Assembly: GCA_964517125.1 (NCBI GenBank)
Contig: CAZFBD010000011.1
Coordinates: forward strand, 1-64,000
Source: SHLQ01 sp964517125
Lineage (GTDB): Bacteria; Actinomycetota; Acidimicrobiia; Acidimicrobiales; SHLQ01
Direction: 5' to 3'
Length of the DNA: 64,000 nucleotides
A program made the translations under genes and the position numbers. Below, piece by piece: positions 1 through 9,107 of this stretch (position 1 is its first letter; each line of letters starts with the position of its first letter). Under the pieces are notes generated by a model. That model did not search any database. It was not told the origin of the DNA and saw nothing but the letters and a program-made list of their open reading frames with translations.

Positions 1-23
1 GGGCACGCCGAAGCGCCCGCTTC

Positions 24-1253
24 TCAGCGGTTCGACTTGTGTCCATTGTCTCCACCGCACAGGACGTCGCTGTTTTCTACAGACGTGGGTCCGTTCTTCG
101 ACCACGGGATCCTGTGATCGATTTGCAGCCAGGAGAAGGGGGCATCGCACCCCCTGGTTCTGCATCGACCCCTGGCTGCCGTGTACACAGCGTGTTTGAC
201 GTCGTCTGGCAGCGTTCGGGTGGAATCGCCGAACTCGTGAATGCGGCTGTCGGCGTCGAGGACGAGCCGCCGGAAGTCGCCGAGCGCCAGGAGCACCATT
301 GCAAGATGCGGGTGAATGGGCGTGCCGTCGATGAGTTCGCAGCGACGATTCGGGTCGGTGTGCGATGAGCGGAGCGGACGATTGTCGCCCTGGAGGGCCG
401 AAGCGATCATGTCCTCGGCAAGCTCCTCGCCAAGCGTGAGTTCGATGGTGGGTGCGCCCACCTTGGAGTCGGACCGTTCTTGGCCACGGGCAACGATGGC
501 CGAGAACGCATCGGCACGGCGGTGGCTGTTTGTTCGTTCGATCTCGTGTTCGGTTCCGGCGAGTTCGGCTTCGTCATCGCGGAGGCGGCGTTCTTCGGTC
601 CGCTGTGACTTGAGGAAGTGGGACCCGGCGGCCGGGTCAAGGCGGAAGGAGCCAGTAACTGTGCCGTCCGGATGCTTGCGATACGACATGAAACGCTCGT
701 CGAGTTGTTCGCGGGGAGCTTCACCATCGGGGTCGGCGTGAATGAGCCAGTGCGCCCAGGCCACACCGAAGTCGACCCAGTCGCAGTCTCGGGCGGCGGC
801 AACCAGGTACTCCTGCGAATCGTGCAGGAACGGCCGGAGCCTGCGCTTGGCACCTCGGCGGATGAGGTCGACGTGCTTGGACGACATGTGGCCACGGGCC
901 AACGCCTGACCGAAGAGCGGAAACTCGCCACAGAACTCGGCAAGGCGCAGATCGAACCGGACTGCAGCAGGGTCGACGGGTACTCGTGCGGCCACGTACT
1001 GGTCGACGGATCGGATACCAACGGCCCCGGCGACGCCAGTGGCAACGCACGCCGCCGCAGCCTTGGACCGCAATGCGTCGACCCGACCCGTCACGGCCGA
1101 ATTCACCATGCACGTCCACTCGCCCAGAGCTTCGTTCGAAAGAAGGTGCACCGGGAGTTCAAGCGCATCGTCGAGCGCAGCAAGCACCTGCTTGAGCACC
1201 GTTTCTGGTTCGATCGCCAATCCGAACTCCATGTGGTTGATTGTATCGAACAT
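24..1253 (-). CDS. DUF222 / HNH endonuclease domain protein
   Basis: About 409 residues. The first ~280 residues are the helical DUF222 region, and the last ~60 form an HNH nuclease module: CRTRGCDAPFSWLQIDH, then a Cys-containing tail ending close to the stop. This DUF222-HNH arrangement is a multicopy family in Actinomycetota, often linked with mobile DNA; its physiological role is not known. The His-rich IDHRIPW segment carries the expected metal/catalytic His. I start at ATG 1253 (MFDTINHMEFG); a TTG five codons upstream (1268) is in frame and possible. The gene lies at the window edge and is divergent from the next gene. Confidence 0.85.
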   Translation of the reverse strand: MFDTINHMEFGLAIEPETVLKQVLAALDDALELPVHLLSNEALGEWTCMVNSAVTGRVDALRSKAAAACVATGVAGAVGIRSVDQYVAARVPVDPAAVRFDLRLAEFCGEFPLFGQALARGHMSSKHVDLIRRGAKRRLRPFLHDSQEYLVAAARDCDWVDFGVAWAHWLIHADPDGEAPREQLDERFMSYRKHPDGTVTGSFRLDPAAGSHFLKSQRTEERRLRDDEAELAGTEHEIERTNSHRRADAFSAIVARGQERSDSKVGAPTIELTLGEELAEDMIASALQGDNRPLRSSHTDPNRRCELIDGTPIHPHLAMVLLALGDFRRLVLDADSRIHEFGDSTRTLPDDVKHAVYTAARGRCRTRGCDAPFSWLQIDHRIPWSKNGPTSVENSDVLCGGDNGHKSNR

Positions 1254-1396
1254 TTGTTCGACTCGCAAGCCTTCTGACCTCTGAAATGGCCAAAGATCCG
1301 ACAGATCTGGCGATGCTTCAGAAATTGCTTGAAGATATCGAAAGTCTATGAAATGCTTTCAAGACATTCTGGCGGCGAATGCAAAGGGCACACCAC

Positions 1397-3825
1397 ATGA
1401 CGCGGGTCTTCATCCACATCAACCAGGCACGACACCTCGTGGACGAGCATCGAAACGCCGTCCACGCCCTGACCGCTGCCGGGGATGCGCTGGGGCCACT
1501 CGTCGCCCAGGCATCGGCGCTGCTCCCCCACGCTGTTCCGCAGTTCCACAACGACCTCGATTGGTTGGCCATCGACCTCGCCAACGACGCCGACGACCTT
1601 GTCTGGCGAATCGACTATCTGGAGTCCACCGACCGTTCCTTCGAGGTCGGCAACCGAACCATGGTCAACGGCATGCCCACGGCGCGGCCCCGGATCACCA
1701 TGGAAGCCGAGGAGCTCGCCGCACTTCTGGCTCGAGTCGCTGCAGCCGATGACCACATGCGCTCCCGAGACTGGGCAACCCTCAGCGAAGGTGTCCGCCT
1801 CTGGATGAAGGAAACCCACGGGGACCCCGACTGGGACGAGGCGATCGAGTTTTGGAACACCGAACTCGACGACCCGGAACTGGCCGAGGATCTGAACCAT
1901 CTGCTCCGACGACTTGGCCGGCTCGACATCAGCCTCCAGCAGATCGGCGTGGCGTTCGAAGAGCTCGAGGCCGCCCAGGCCGACCCGTGGTATCTGGCCG
2001 AGGTCTTCAACGAGCTGGGGCCCGAAGGTGTTCTGGAACTGACGGAGTCCATCAGCATCGTCGCCTGGGCCGAAGCGCTCAGCTCACGTCGAGACGGCCC
2101 CAACCTGTCGGCCGACCCCGTGCATCTGGCCGCCGTTCTGTCCGACTCCCTGGGCATTGCCTCGCAAGCAACCGGACCCAATGGCCGGCACGGACGGCAG
2201 ACCCCGTTGCTTTCCCGATCCTTCTTCGACGATCTCTTCGACGCTGGCGTCGTGGAGCGCGACATGCTCTGGGGACCCGACCGCCTCATCCTTCACGACG
2301 GTCTCCCGGCACTCTTCGCCACCGGCAACTTCCGAACCGACGTGGCCGAGCAGGCAGGCGTCCTTGGCATGCGCATCTTCGACCACGAGATCATCGTCGA
2401 GCGGGGTGTCGGTTCTCCTCTGTACGACGGCTTCGCCGAACTCGAAACGCACTGGGAGGACCGCGCCGGCATGTTGACGGGCGCGGCGGCCCGCGACCCT
2501 CGGGCTGCTGCCGCTGTTCTGGTCCACGACTTCGGCAACGGTCGTCTGGGAGCGCACATCGTGGCCGACGGATCGTTCGACAACATGCAGCCCGGCGTGG
2601 TTGCCCCGCACTACGCACGCCTGATTCTGGCCGGGACATCGGGGGCGGAAGCACTCGCTCTCGTTGATGCGCGGGTTGCCGACGTCGACCTCCTCGACGA
2701 GGCGTGGGTCGCCAAGACCGCACTGTTCGACGCCATCGCCGCTCATCGCGGCGGCGTCATCTACCCAGAGCCGCTCGGGCACACCTTCACCCTGATCGTC
2801 GCCGAGACGATCCCGCACATCATGACCACCGGCAGCCAGGGACCGCTGGACTTCTTCATCCAAGGCGAAGGCTTCACGGTGCCGTCGAACCAGGCCGGAA
2901 TTCACTTCCCCGAGGAGGAAACGAAGTACCTGCTGGGCGCCCTCTTCCGGACCGAGGCCAACCGCGAAATCCTGCTGCAGGCGATTGCGCTTGCTCAGCG
3001 AGAGGCCCTGGTACAGGACCCAAACGAGCTCCTTTTGCTCCAACGAGCAGGTGAGCTCCATGGCGCCACGGTCAACGCGTTTGCGGTCTCGGGCATCATG
3101 AACGCCCGCCAGCAAGACGCCGAAATCGCCGCCGCCAACAACCTCATCGACCAAGGATGGAAGGCGGGCGAGTTCGCCGTGGAGCTCCTGCCATGGGGCG
3201 GCAAGGTCACCGACGGCATCGGCTACATCGACGACGGACTCGCCCTCCTCGGAGAAGACAGCCTCGAAGACTCCGTCACAGGAGCTCTGGAACAGGATGC
3301 GAACAACGTTGAGGCGGCAGAGGCGGCGATNNNNNNNNNNNNNNNNNNNNNNNNNNNNNNNNNNNNNNNNNNNNNNNNNNNNNNNNNNNNNNNNNNNNNN
3401 NNNNNNNNNNNNNNNNNNNNNNNNNNNNNNTCACAGGAGCTCTGGAACAGGATGCGAACAACGTTGAGGCGGCAGAGGCGGCGATCGAGGAGCGGCTCTT
3501 CGAGGTCGCACCCTTTGCACAGCAATTCGTCTTTGATCGTGCGTTCGACCAGATGCAGATCGAGTTCCGGAACGGCGGGTCTGACGCGCTCAGCGACACG
3601 AGCAGAGCTATCTTCGAACGCATCATGAGGGAACCAGACATCGCAGAGTTCTTCATTGCAGGCGAGACGACGAAGGCCGATATCACAAGTGCTGGTGAGC
3701 GGGCAGAGGCGCGATATCTGAACGCCGCTGATGAACTGACCACGACCCTTGAAGAGCTTCGAAAAAGCACATCGAGCTTCGACGAAGGCATCGAACGTTC
3801 GCTACCTGCGCTTGGAGCATCGTGA
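1397..3825 (+). CDS. Large helical protein of unknown function, possible secreted/toxin-like architecture (contains assembly gap)
   Basis: Not recognised with certainty. Start ATG 1397 follows an AAAGGG Shine-Dalgarno-like run. The reading frame is open to the N run at 3331. The 55 nt before the run (3276-3330) are repeated exactly after it (3431-3485). Removing the N run and one copy leaves 2,274 nt, exactly 758 codons, and the frame then runs to TGA 3823-3825 (757 aa). The N-terminal ~180 residues are helical and resemble WXG/LXG-type secretion leaders; the middle recalls DUF6571-type actinobacterial proteins (HLAAVLSDSLGIAS, then SRSFFDDLFDAG). No signal peptide or membrane helix is evident. 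The last ~110 residues are Glu/Ala-rich and their base composition drifts lower in GC. The stop overlaps the GTG start of a lipoprotein gene by 4 nt, so the two are probably made together. Function is inference only. Confidence 0.7.
3276..3485. repeat. 55-nt identical flanks around N run
   Basis: The 55 bases at 3276-3330 are identical to those at 3431-3485. Collapsing them restores an uninterrupted reading frame. An exact 55-nt overlap, seen again at the gap near 24.5 kb, is what an assembler working with 55-mers leaves when two contigs are joined without merging their shared end. I read it as an artefact and not as a biological repeat. Confidence 0.85.
3331..3430. other. Assembly gap (100 N)
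   Basis: A run of 100 unknown bases inside the large helical protein gene. The flanks suggest no sequence is actually missing. Confidence 0.98.
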
Positions 3826-4529
3826 GGCCCTTAGCTATAGCGGTGGCCGTCGTTCTTCTAGCGGCGTGTGGATCCGCCCCACGCCTAACCGACGCTGAGT
3901 TTCAAGCAGCCGAACGAAGCGAGTTTCTGCAGAACCTAGAGAGCCGACCGATGACTCGGGTCAACCACTGCGAGTCCCAAACACGCGTTGCGGAGGCGCT
4001 GGCCTTCGTTAGTACCGAGTTCGCGGAGATGCAACGCGTATTACGAACTGGTGGTGAAGTGGCTCTAGAGGATGAGCATGAGACTTTGCTCCGGGCCTTC
4101 TCTGAACCAATCGGTTTTCCCGAAGTTAGTGATCTTCGTTGGGACCATCGGTGGCTCGAAGACTCATTTATCGCCGGCCAGACCGAGTGGATAGAACTCG
4201 TCTATGCAGGCGGGCTGCAAGTAGCGAACCAATACGCAAACGTTCTATCTGATGCGTGGAGCTCGGAAGATCGCCTAGAGAGTCAGCCGAATTACGCAGA
4301 TCACCTCGTGCTGCAGTGTGAGTTTTTGGAGATAGAGGCGATTGAAGAATTGTGTTCCAGCGAGCGTGATTCTCTGGCGCGAGACCGGGCTTGTCGGGAC
4401 TTGGAGAAGATTCCGGATCGGGACCTTGCCGTGATTGCGCAGGCGTGCGAGGACCTGCCGTACCTGATGGTGTGCGAGCCCGAGAATCCCCCCACGTGGT
4501 TCCATCCCGACGCCGATGTGGGCGAGTAG
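3822..4529 (+). CDS. Hypothetical lipoprotein with atypical base composition
   Basis: 235 residues. The N-terminus has a hydrophobic helix followed by a lipobox (VVLLAACGS), so it is probably exported and lipid-anchored at about residue 16. The rest is acidic, Glu-rich and contains several Cys. No family recognised. It starts at GTG 3822, overlapping the upstream stop by 4 nt, which indicates translational coupling. Codon use differs from neighbours: two TTA leucine codons, an ATA codon and many A/T-ending codons sit in a stretch visibly lower in GC. Such composition suggests recent acquisition or fast evolution. Given the partner upstream, a role as protective or accessory partner of that protein is possible but unproven. 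Confidence 0.8.
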   Translation: MRPLAIAVAVVLLAACGSAPRLTDAEFQAAERSEFLQNLESRPMTRVNHCESQTRVAEALAFVSTEFAEMQRVLRTGGEVALEDEHETLLRAFSEPIGFPEVSDLRWDHRWLEDSFIAGQTEWIELVYAGGLQVANQYANVLSDAWSSEDRLESQPNYADHLVLQCEFLEIEAIEELCSSERDSLARDRACRDLEKIPDRDLAVIAQACEDLPYLMVCEPENPPTWFHPDADVGE

Positions 4530-4574
4530 TTCGACTGCAGGCAGACCACGAACGATCTGCGCCAGACTCGTGAC

Positions 4575-5609
4575 ATGAGCTTCGACCTCTCCAGCCTCCC
4601 CGACGTTCCTGCCGCCACTCGCTGGACCACAGCCGACGTTTCACCCATGGACACCATTGCGATCAGCGTCGACTTCAGCGACCTGGCCGCCAGCGCACTC
4701 GAGCTCGCTTCGAGCGGCCGCACCGCCGAGAGCATCGAAGCCCACGAGCTCCCGCTCGGTTCCGCGGAACCGGGTCTGGCTGAGCTGCGGGAAGTCCTGC
4801 AGAACGGAAGCGGCATCGCCCTCGTTCGTGAGTTCCCCGTCGACCTGCCCAACGACGCCGTGGAGCTCGTGTTCTGGCGATGTGGCCTGGCCTTGGGCAC
4901 GCCTGTTTCGCAGAGTGTGATGGGCGACCGGTTGGGCCACGTGATCGACGTGACCAAGACCGACCCACACGCACGTGCCTACCGACGCAACGAGGAACTC
5001 ACCCCGCACACCGATGTGGCCGACTACCTGACCTTCCTCTGTTTGGAGCCGGCACAGACAGGCGGCGAGAGCATCTTCGTCAGCGCGTTGGAGGTGCACG
5101 AACGGATGAAGGCCGAGCGGCCGGACCTGCTCGAACGTCTGCATCGTGGCTACCGCTGGTCCCGGTTCGGCGAGCAGGCCGACGACGAGGACCCCATCAC
5201 CCCGCATCACATCCCCGTCTTCTCCGAGCGCGATGGGTTCATCAGCGCCCGGGTGGTTCGCCAGTACATCGAGATTGCGGCCGACGAGGACTCGTCGGTC
5301 GTACTGGACGAGGTCGACGTTGAGGCGCTCGATCACCTGGACGCCACCGTCAGCGACCCCGAGCTCGCATTGCGGTTCACGTTGCAGCGGGGCGAGGCGA
5401 TCTTCGCCAACAACTACACGGTCTTCCATGCGCGCACCGGATTCGTCGACCCGCCCGAGGGACCGCAGCGACACCTGCTTCGGCTGTGGATCGATGGCGA
5501 ACCGCGGCGCCCCGTCGTCGATGACGTGCAGATCTACCCCGGCGTTGTCGGCATTCGGCCACAAGCAGGTCGTATGCCGTCCTACGAGACAACCGTCGAG
5601 GTGAAGTGA
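4575..5609 (+). CDS. TauD/TfdA-family Fe(II)/2-oxoglutarate dioxygenase
   Basis: 344 residues. The facial triad is visible: His145 and Asp147 in LTPHTDVADY, and the distal His285 in NNYTVFHAR, followed by an Arg-rich strand (RHLLRLWID) typical for 2-oxoglutarate binding. GG-containing FLCLEPAQTGGES is the family's second conserved block. The enzyme should hydroxylate an organic substrate using O2 and 2-oxoglutarate in the cytoplasm; the substrate cannot be told from sequence. A CAGACT hexamer lies 6 nt before ATG 4575, so the message may be leaderless. Its stop overlaps the GTG of the next gene, which encodes a lipoprotein. Confidence 0.88.
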   Translation: MSFDLSSLPDVPAATRWTTADVSPMDTIAISVDFSDLAASALELASSGRTAESIEAHELPLGSAEPGLAELREVLQNGSGIALVREFPVDLPNDAVELVFWRCGLALGTPVSQSVMGDRLGHVIDVTKTDPHARAYRRNEELTPHTDVADYLTFLCLEPAQTGGESIFVSALEVHERMKAERPDLLERLHRGYRWSRFGEQADDEDPITPHHIPVFSERDGFISARVVRQYIEIAADEDSSVVLDEVDVEALDHLDATVSDPELALRFTLQRGEAIFANNYTVFHARTGFVDPPEGPQRHLLRLWIDGEPRRPVVDDVQIYPGVVGIRPQAGRMPSYETTVEVK

Positions 5610-6874
5610 GACGAATGCGTCGAGCGCTCTGCCAATTCATCTTGCTTGCGTTGGCCGTTGGTGCCTGTGCCTCCACAACGGCAACAACCGAAGCTCCGGC
5701 TTCGCCAACGACGACCACGGCCGGTGTCGAAACGGAACAGGAGCTCATCGACCCCAACGAAGTCGAGGTTGACCCACCCGAGCTCACCGAGACCGAACCA
5801 ACGTGTGAAGCGGCGTCCTCCTTTCCTGCGACGCGGACCGATGTTCGCCGGGACGGCAATCGAATTGCCGCTGGGGCAATGAACCTGGCGTCAGCGTCGG
5901 CGGTCGACATCGAGCTTCCAGGCGAAGCCCTCTGGGTCGTCCCCGACCCCGCCACCAGCGGCGGCTGGTACGTGTCGTTGGACGACGGACGTGCCGTGCG
6001 AGTCGACGCTGCCGGGGCGGTCAGCGATGCGGGCGCTGCACCTGCGGGTCCGCCGGAGCTCAGCGAATCGGGTGAGGCTCTGTCCCCGTACGTCAACCAG
6101 GCATTGTTCGAGGACCCGCTGGAGGATTCGCGTGTCGTTCAGGCCGGAGACTTCGCCGCAGCACTTGCGAACCCCACGGACCGATATGGCCATGGAGTGC
6201 TCGGCGACGCCATCGAAGCCGCGGCCATCGAGTGGATCAATCTGTGCTCGAACGAGCGTGGGCGAATCGACATACCCGCGCCCGACGTGATCGAAGGAAT
6301 CTCGCCCATGCTCGCCGACGTGGACGGCGACAGCGAGCTTGAAGTCCTTGCGACGGTGAGCAACGGCGACGAAGGCGCCCGGTTGGTTTCGTGGGAGTTC
6401 GACGGAACACCACTGGCGGAGTCAGCACCGATCGGCCGCGGAAATCGCTGGCGCAACCAGCTGGCGGTCGGGCCGTTCGGACCCGAAGGACAGATCGAGG
6501 TGATCGACGTCCGCACGCCCCACATTGGCGGAACCCTGCAGGCGTTTCGCGTGACCGGCGGAAACGACGGCGTGATCTTGGAACGCGTCGCCGCCTCGGA
6601 CGACCGTTACACCACACACGTGATCGGCTCCCGAAACCTGGACATGGGGCTGGCGCTCGACGCCAACGCCGACGGCCGACTCGACGTCGTGGTCGCAACG
6701 TCGGACCGCCGCGCACTCGTGGCGCTCACACGTACGAACGAGTCGCAGGGATGGACGTCGGTCGCCGCGCTCGAACTGCCAGCACTGCTCACTTCGAACC
6801 TTGCCACTCAGACCACCGACGACGGCACAGCGCTTGCCGCGGCCGCCGGAACGACACTGCGTGTATGGAAATGA
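5606..6874 (+). CDS. Putative lipoprotein with FG-GAP/VCBS-like repeats
   Basis: 422 residues. A short basic n-region, hydrophobic stretch and lipobox (LALAVGACAS) predict a lipoprotein, followed by a Thr/Glu-rich linker. Two stretches look like Ca-binding FG-GAP/VCBS blades: PMLADVDGDSELEVLATVS and LALDANADGRLDVVVATSD. This suggests a beta-propeller domain outside the membrane. The start is GTG 5606, overlapping the upstream stop by 4 nt; ATG 5615 is equally compatible with the signal peptide. Substrate or partner unknown. Confidence 0.8.
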   Translation: MRRMRRALCQFILLALAVGACASTTATTEAPASPTTTTAGVETEQELIDPNEVEVDPPELTETEPTCEAASSFPATRTDVRRDGNRIAAGAMNLASASAVDIELPGEALWVVPDPATSGGWYVSLDDGRAVRVDAAGAVSDAGAAPAGPPELSESGEALSPYVNQALFEDPLEDSRVVQAGDFAAALANPTDRYGHGVLGDAIEAAAIEWINLCSNERGRIDIPAPDVIEGISPMLADVDGDSELEVLATVSNGDEGARLVSWEFDGTPLAESAPIGRGNRWRNQLAVGPFGPEGQIEVIDVRTPHIGGTLQAFRVTGGNDGVILERVAASDDRYTTHVIGSRNLDMGLALDANADGRLDVVVATSDRRALVALTRTNESQGWTSVAALELPALLTSNLATQTTDDGTALAAAAGTTLRVWK

Positions 6875-6903
6875 CGGTGTCGTGTTGGTCGCATGGGTAC
6901 CCC

Positions 6904-6937
6904 TATCGGTAGGTCCTTGCGGGCTACCTGACCGATA
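6904..6937 (+). terminator. Inverted repeat, possible transcription stop
   Basis: TATCGGT plus AGG pairs with CCT, a bulged G, and ACCGATA around a 13-nt loop, about 30 nt after the lipoprotein stop. There is no T-run after it, so termination is only suggested by position. Confidence 0.3.
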
Positions 6938-7014
6938 CGCTCGCTTCCAGGAGCCCGGCTCCGACTTGAGCATGCGTTCCTGAGATGGACTTCTCCTGCT
7001 AGAACGCAGGAAGC

Positions 7015-7266
7015 ATGAGACTTCTCGCATCCATATTCGGGTTGGTGTGTGTGGTTGTCGGATCCGTGCTTCTCATTGTTGGACTATTCCAGTTGTCAAT
7101 GGAACAAAGCATGTGGGTCGAGGAGAGGGCAAGGCGGAAAGGCCGGGATGTGTGGACGATGACCAACATGGCTACACGCTTGCGACCAATTCGAACGCGG
7201 TGTTTGATGGCTGGGTCTCTGGTGAGCCTTCTCGGGTTCGTTTTGTTCGATATTGGAAAGCGCTAA
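7015..7266 (+). CDS. Small two-helix membrane protein
   Basis: 83 residues with two hydrophobic segments (about 5-27 and 63-78) separated by a basic loop (EERARRKGRDVW). Not recognised. ATG 7015 is preceded by an AGGAAG motif. Base composition is less GC-rich than the neighbours and no homologous family is evident, so the call rests on topology and the Shine-Dalgarno-like site. Confidence 0.5.
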   Translation: MRLLASIFGLVCVVVGSVLLIVGLFQLSMEQSMWVEERARRKGRDVWTMTNMATRLRPIRTRCLMAGSLVSLLGFVLFDIGKR

Positions 7267-7460
7267 GCCTCCGTTCAATTCCGGGCAAGCCCGTTGTCGT
7301 GCCTTGTGTTGATGCGTTCGGTCTGGAAATGGCGGGTGCTGCCGACCTGGCCTTTGCAGGACGCACAGTGTGTGGGCGTTCGGTGGGTCGCGTTGGGGGG
7401 CGGGTTAAGACGTCGGAGCGATGAAGCAAGCGCGTCACACCCCCGTGGGAACATGCACCC

Positions 7461-8216
7461 ATGGCGATGAACGACGACCTCGACCCCAAGATTCTTGACC
7501 GTGTGCGGGCCATGCTGGCCAAAGCCGAATCCAGCCAATTTGCCGAGGAGGCCGCTGCCTTCACGGCCAAGGCGCAGGAGCTCATGGCGACATACGCCAT
7601 CGACCGGGCCCTGTTGGATGCAAAGGACGGAACCGGCCAGGTCATTTCCCGTCGCATCATCGTCGCCAAGCCGTACTCCAAGAACAAAGCCCGGCTCCTT
7701 GGTGCCGTCGCCCGGGCAAACCGTTGCCGGGTGATCGTTGGCATCACCGAAGACGCAGTGGACCTGCTCGACACCATCGATCGCAACGACAGCATTTGCA
7801 CGGTGTTCGGTCACGAAACCGACCTCGACATCGTCGAGCTCCTGTTCACGTCGCTCCTCCTGCAAGCCACGAACGTCATGCTTGCGCACGGCTCCACCCA
7901 CGACGGGTGGAGCAACACCACCCGGTCTTTCCGGCACTCGTTCCTCATCGGGTTTGCCGATGTGGTTGCCGGCCGGCTTCAAGAGACCCAGGACTTCGCG
8001 GTGGCCGAATCCGAGAACAGCGCCGATCTCCTGCCGGTGCTCGTCAGCCGAGCCGAGAAGGTCGACGATGCCGTGGAGGAAGCCTTTCCCCAGCTCGGCA
8101 CCATGCGGGTCTCGTACTCGAACACCGGCGGCCTCGTGGCGGGAGCCTCGGCCGGACACCGGGCCGACGTGGGTCTGCCATCGGTCGGCGGAAACCGCGG
8201 CTCGCTCACCAGCTGA
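7461..8216 (+). CDS. DUF2786 domain protein
   Basis: 251 residues. The N-terminal ~45 residues match the DUF2786 pattern closely (KILDRVRAMLAKAESS, then AKAQELMATYAID). The rest resembles the second half seen in actinobacterial members of this family. No catalytic function is established. It is probably a cytoplasmic protein. ATG 7461 is used; ATG 7467 is an alternative. The 194 nt before it carry no gene and no motif that I recognise. It ends 11 nt from the convergent MDMPI-type gene; a 6-bp stem (CTTGGC/GCCAAG, 8219-8236) lies in that junction. Confidence 0.85.
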   Translation: MAMNDDLDPKILDRVRAMLAKAESSQFAEEAAAFTAKAQELMATYAIDRALLDAKDGTGQVISRRIIVAKPYSKNKARLLGAVARANRCRVIVGITEDAVDLLDTIDRNDSICTVFGHETDLDIVELLFTSLLLQATNVMLAHGSTHDGWSNTTRSFRHSFLIGFADVVAGRLQETQDFAVAESENSADLLPVLVSRAEKVDDAVEEAFPQLGTMRVSYSNTGGLVAGASAGHRADVGLPSVGGNRGSLTS

Positions 8217-8227
8217 CGCTTGGCATC

Positions 8228-9001
8228 TCAGCCAAGACTCGACACGAGCTCCCGCAGCCGTGACACCTGTGCGACATCACCATCGACGACGACCGCCTCG
8301 TCACTTCGACGACCCCAGATCCAAAGGTCCAGCTCGAGCGCCGACGCCGAGACGCGAACATTCGGATCGGGTGCAGTCGTGGGGACGAGCGTCGCCAACG
8401 GGAACCCGCCGTCGGCCGGAACAACCTTGCCGAACGCAAACTGCCACTGGTCGCCGCTGTCGGTCGTGCTGAGTTCGATGGTCTCTGGGTGAACCGTGAG
8501 CCCGTCGGTGTCGGGCGCGGTGCTGAGCATGACACCCAGGATCTCGTCGACACCGTCGGCGCCCAACCGTGCTGGGGTTTCGGGCAGCTCGGACCCAACA
8601 GCCAGGCACCCATCGATGTGATGCACGAGAGCTTCGTGCGTCTGGCGCCGGAGGGTGAACCCGACCGACTGATCTTCCGCCCAGCTCCACGCCACGTCGG
8701 CGGGGTCCGCAGCATCCAGCACCCGCAAGAGCTCGTCGCTTGCGGCACGCAGTCCATCGACCAGCCCGGCGTCATCGGGCCGGACAGGTTGCTCGTACCG
8801 CTCCGGCCCAGCCGGACGCTCACCAACGATGTACGTCCAGAAATGCTGAACCTCCAGCAGGTGCGCGACCAGATCGGCCATGTTCCAGTCGCCGCAGGTG
8901 GGCACGGGCGCGTTCATGTTCCCCGCCGCCAGTTCGGCAAGACCGTACGTATCGCGCCGAATCCGTTCGGTTCCGAGAACATCGAGATGAAGACCGTTCA
9001 T
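8228..9001 (-). CDS. MDMPI-N (maleylpyruvate isomerase-like, DinB-fold) protein
   Basis: 257 residues. The N-terminus follows the TIGR03083/MDMPI pattern: a first helix with an Arg, then VPTCGDWNMADLVAHLLEV, whose W-x-x-x-D-L-x-x-H block includes a metal-binding His; a later His (THEALVHHIDG) could complete the site. Family members include mycothiol-dependent maleylpyruvate isomerase, but most are thiol- or metal-dependent enzymes of unknown substrate. Cytoplasmic. It is divergent from the CcmF-like gene and convergent with the DUF2786 gene. Confidence 0.82.
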   Translation of the reverse strand: MNGLHLDVLGTERIRRDTYGLAELAAGNMNAPVPTCGDWNMADLVAHLLEVQHFWTYIVGERPAGPERYEQPVRPDDAGLVDGLRAASDELLRVLDAADPADVAWSWAEDQSVGFTLRRQTHEALVHHIDGCLAVGSELPETPARLGADGVDEILGVMLSTAPDTDGLTVHPETIELSTTDSGDQWQFAFGKVVPADGGFPLATLVPTTAPDPNVRVSASALELDLWIWGRRSDEAVVVDGDVAQVSRLRELVSSLG

Positions 9002-9107
9002 ACCCGAAGCCTTTCACAGTCTCCGGTGATCGGGCTGGGGAACCCGTCCGCGGTAGCCTCGCCGCAGCGGCGAAACCGAGACCCGGTCGGAGGTGGCCAA
9101 CAACTGA

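Noticed and set aside
2084..3154. Minus-strand frame opposite the large helical protein
   Set aside because: No conserved motif; composition is that of a shadow frame.
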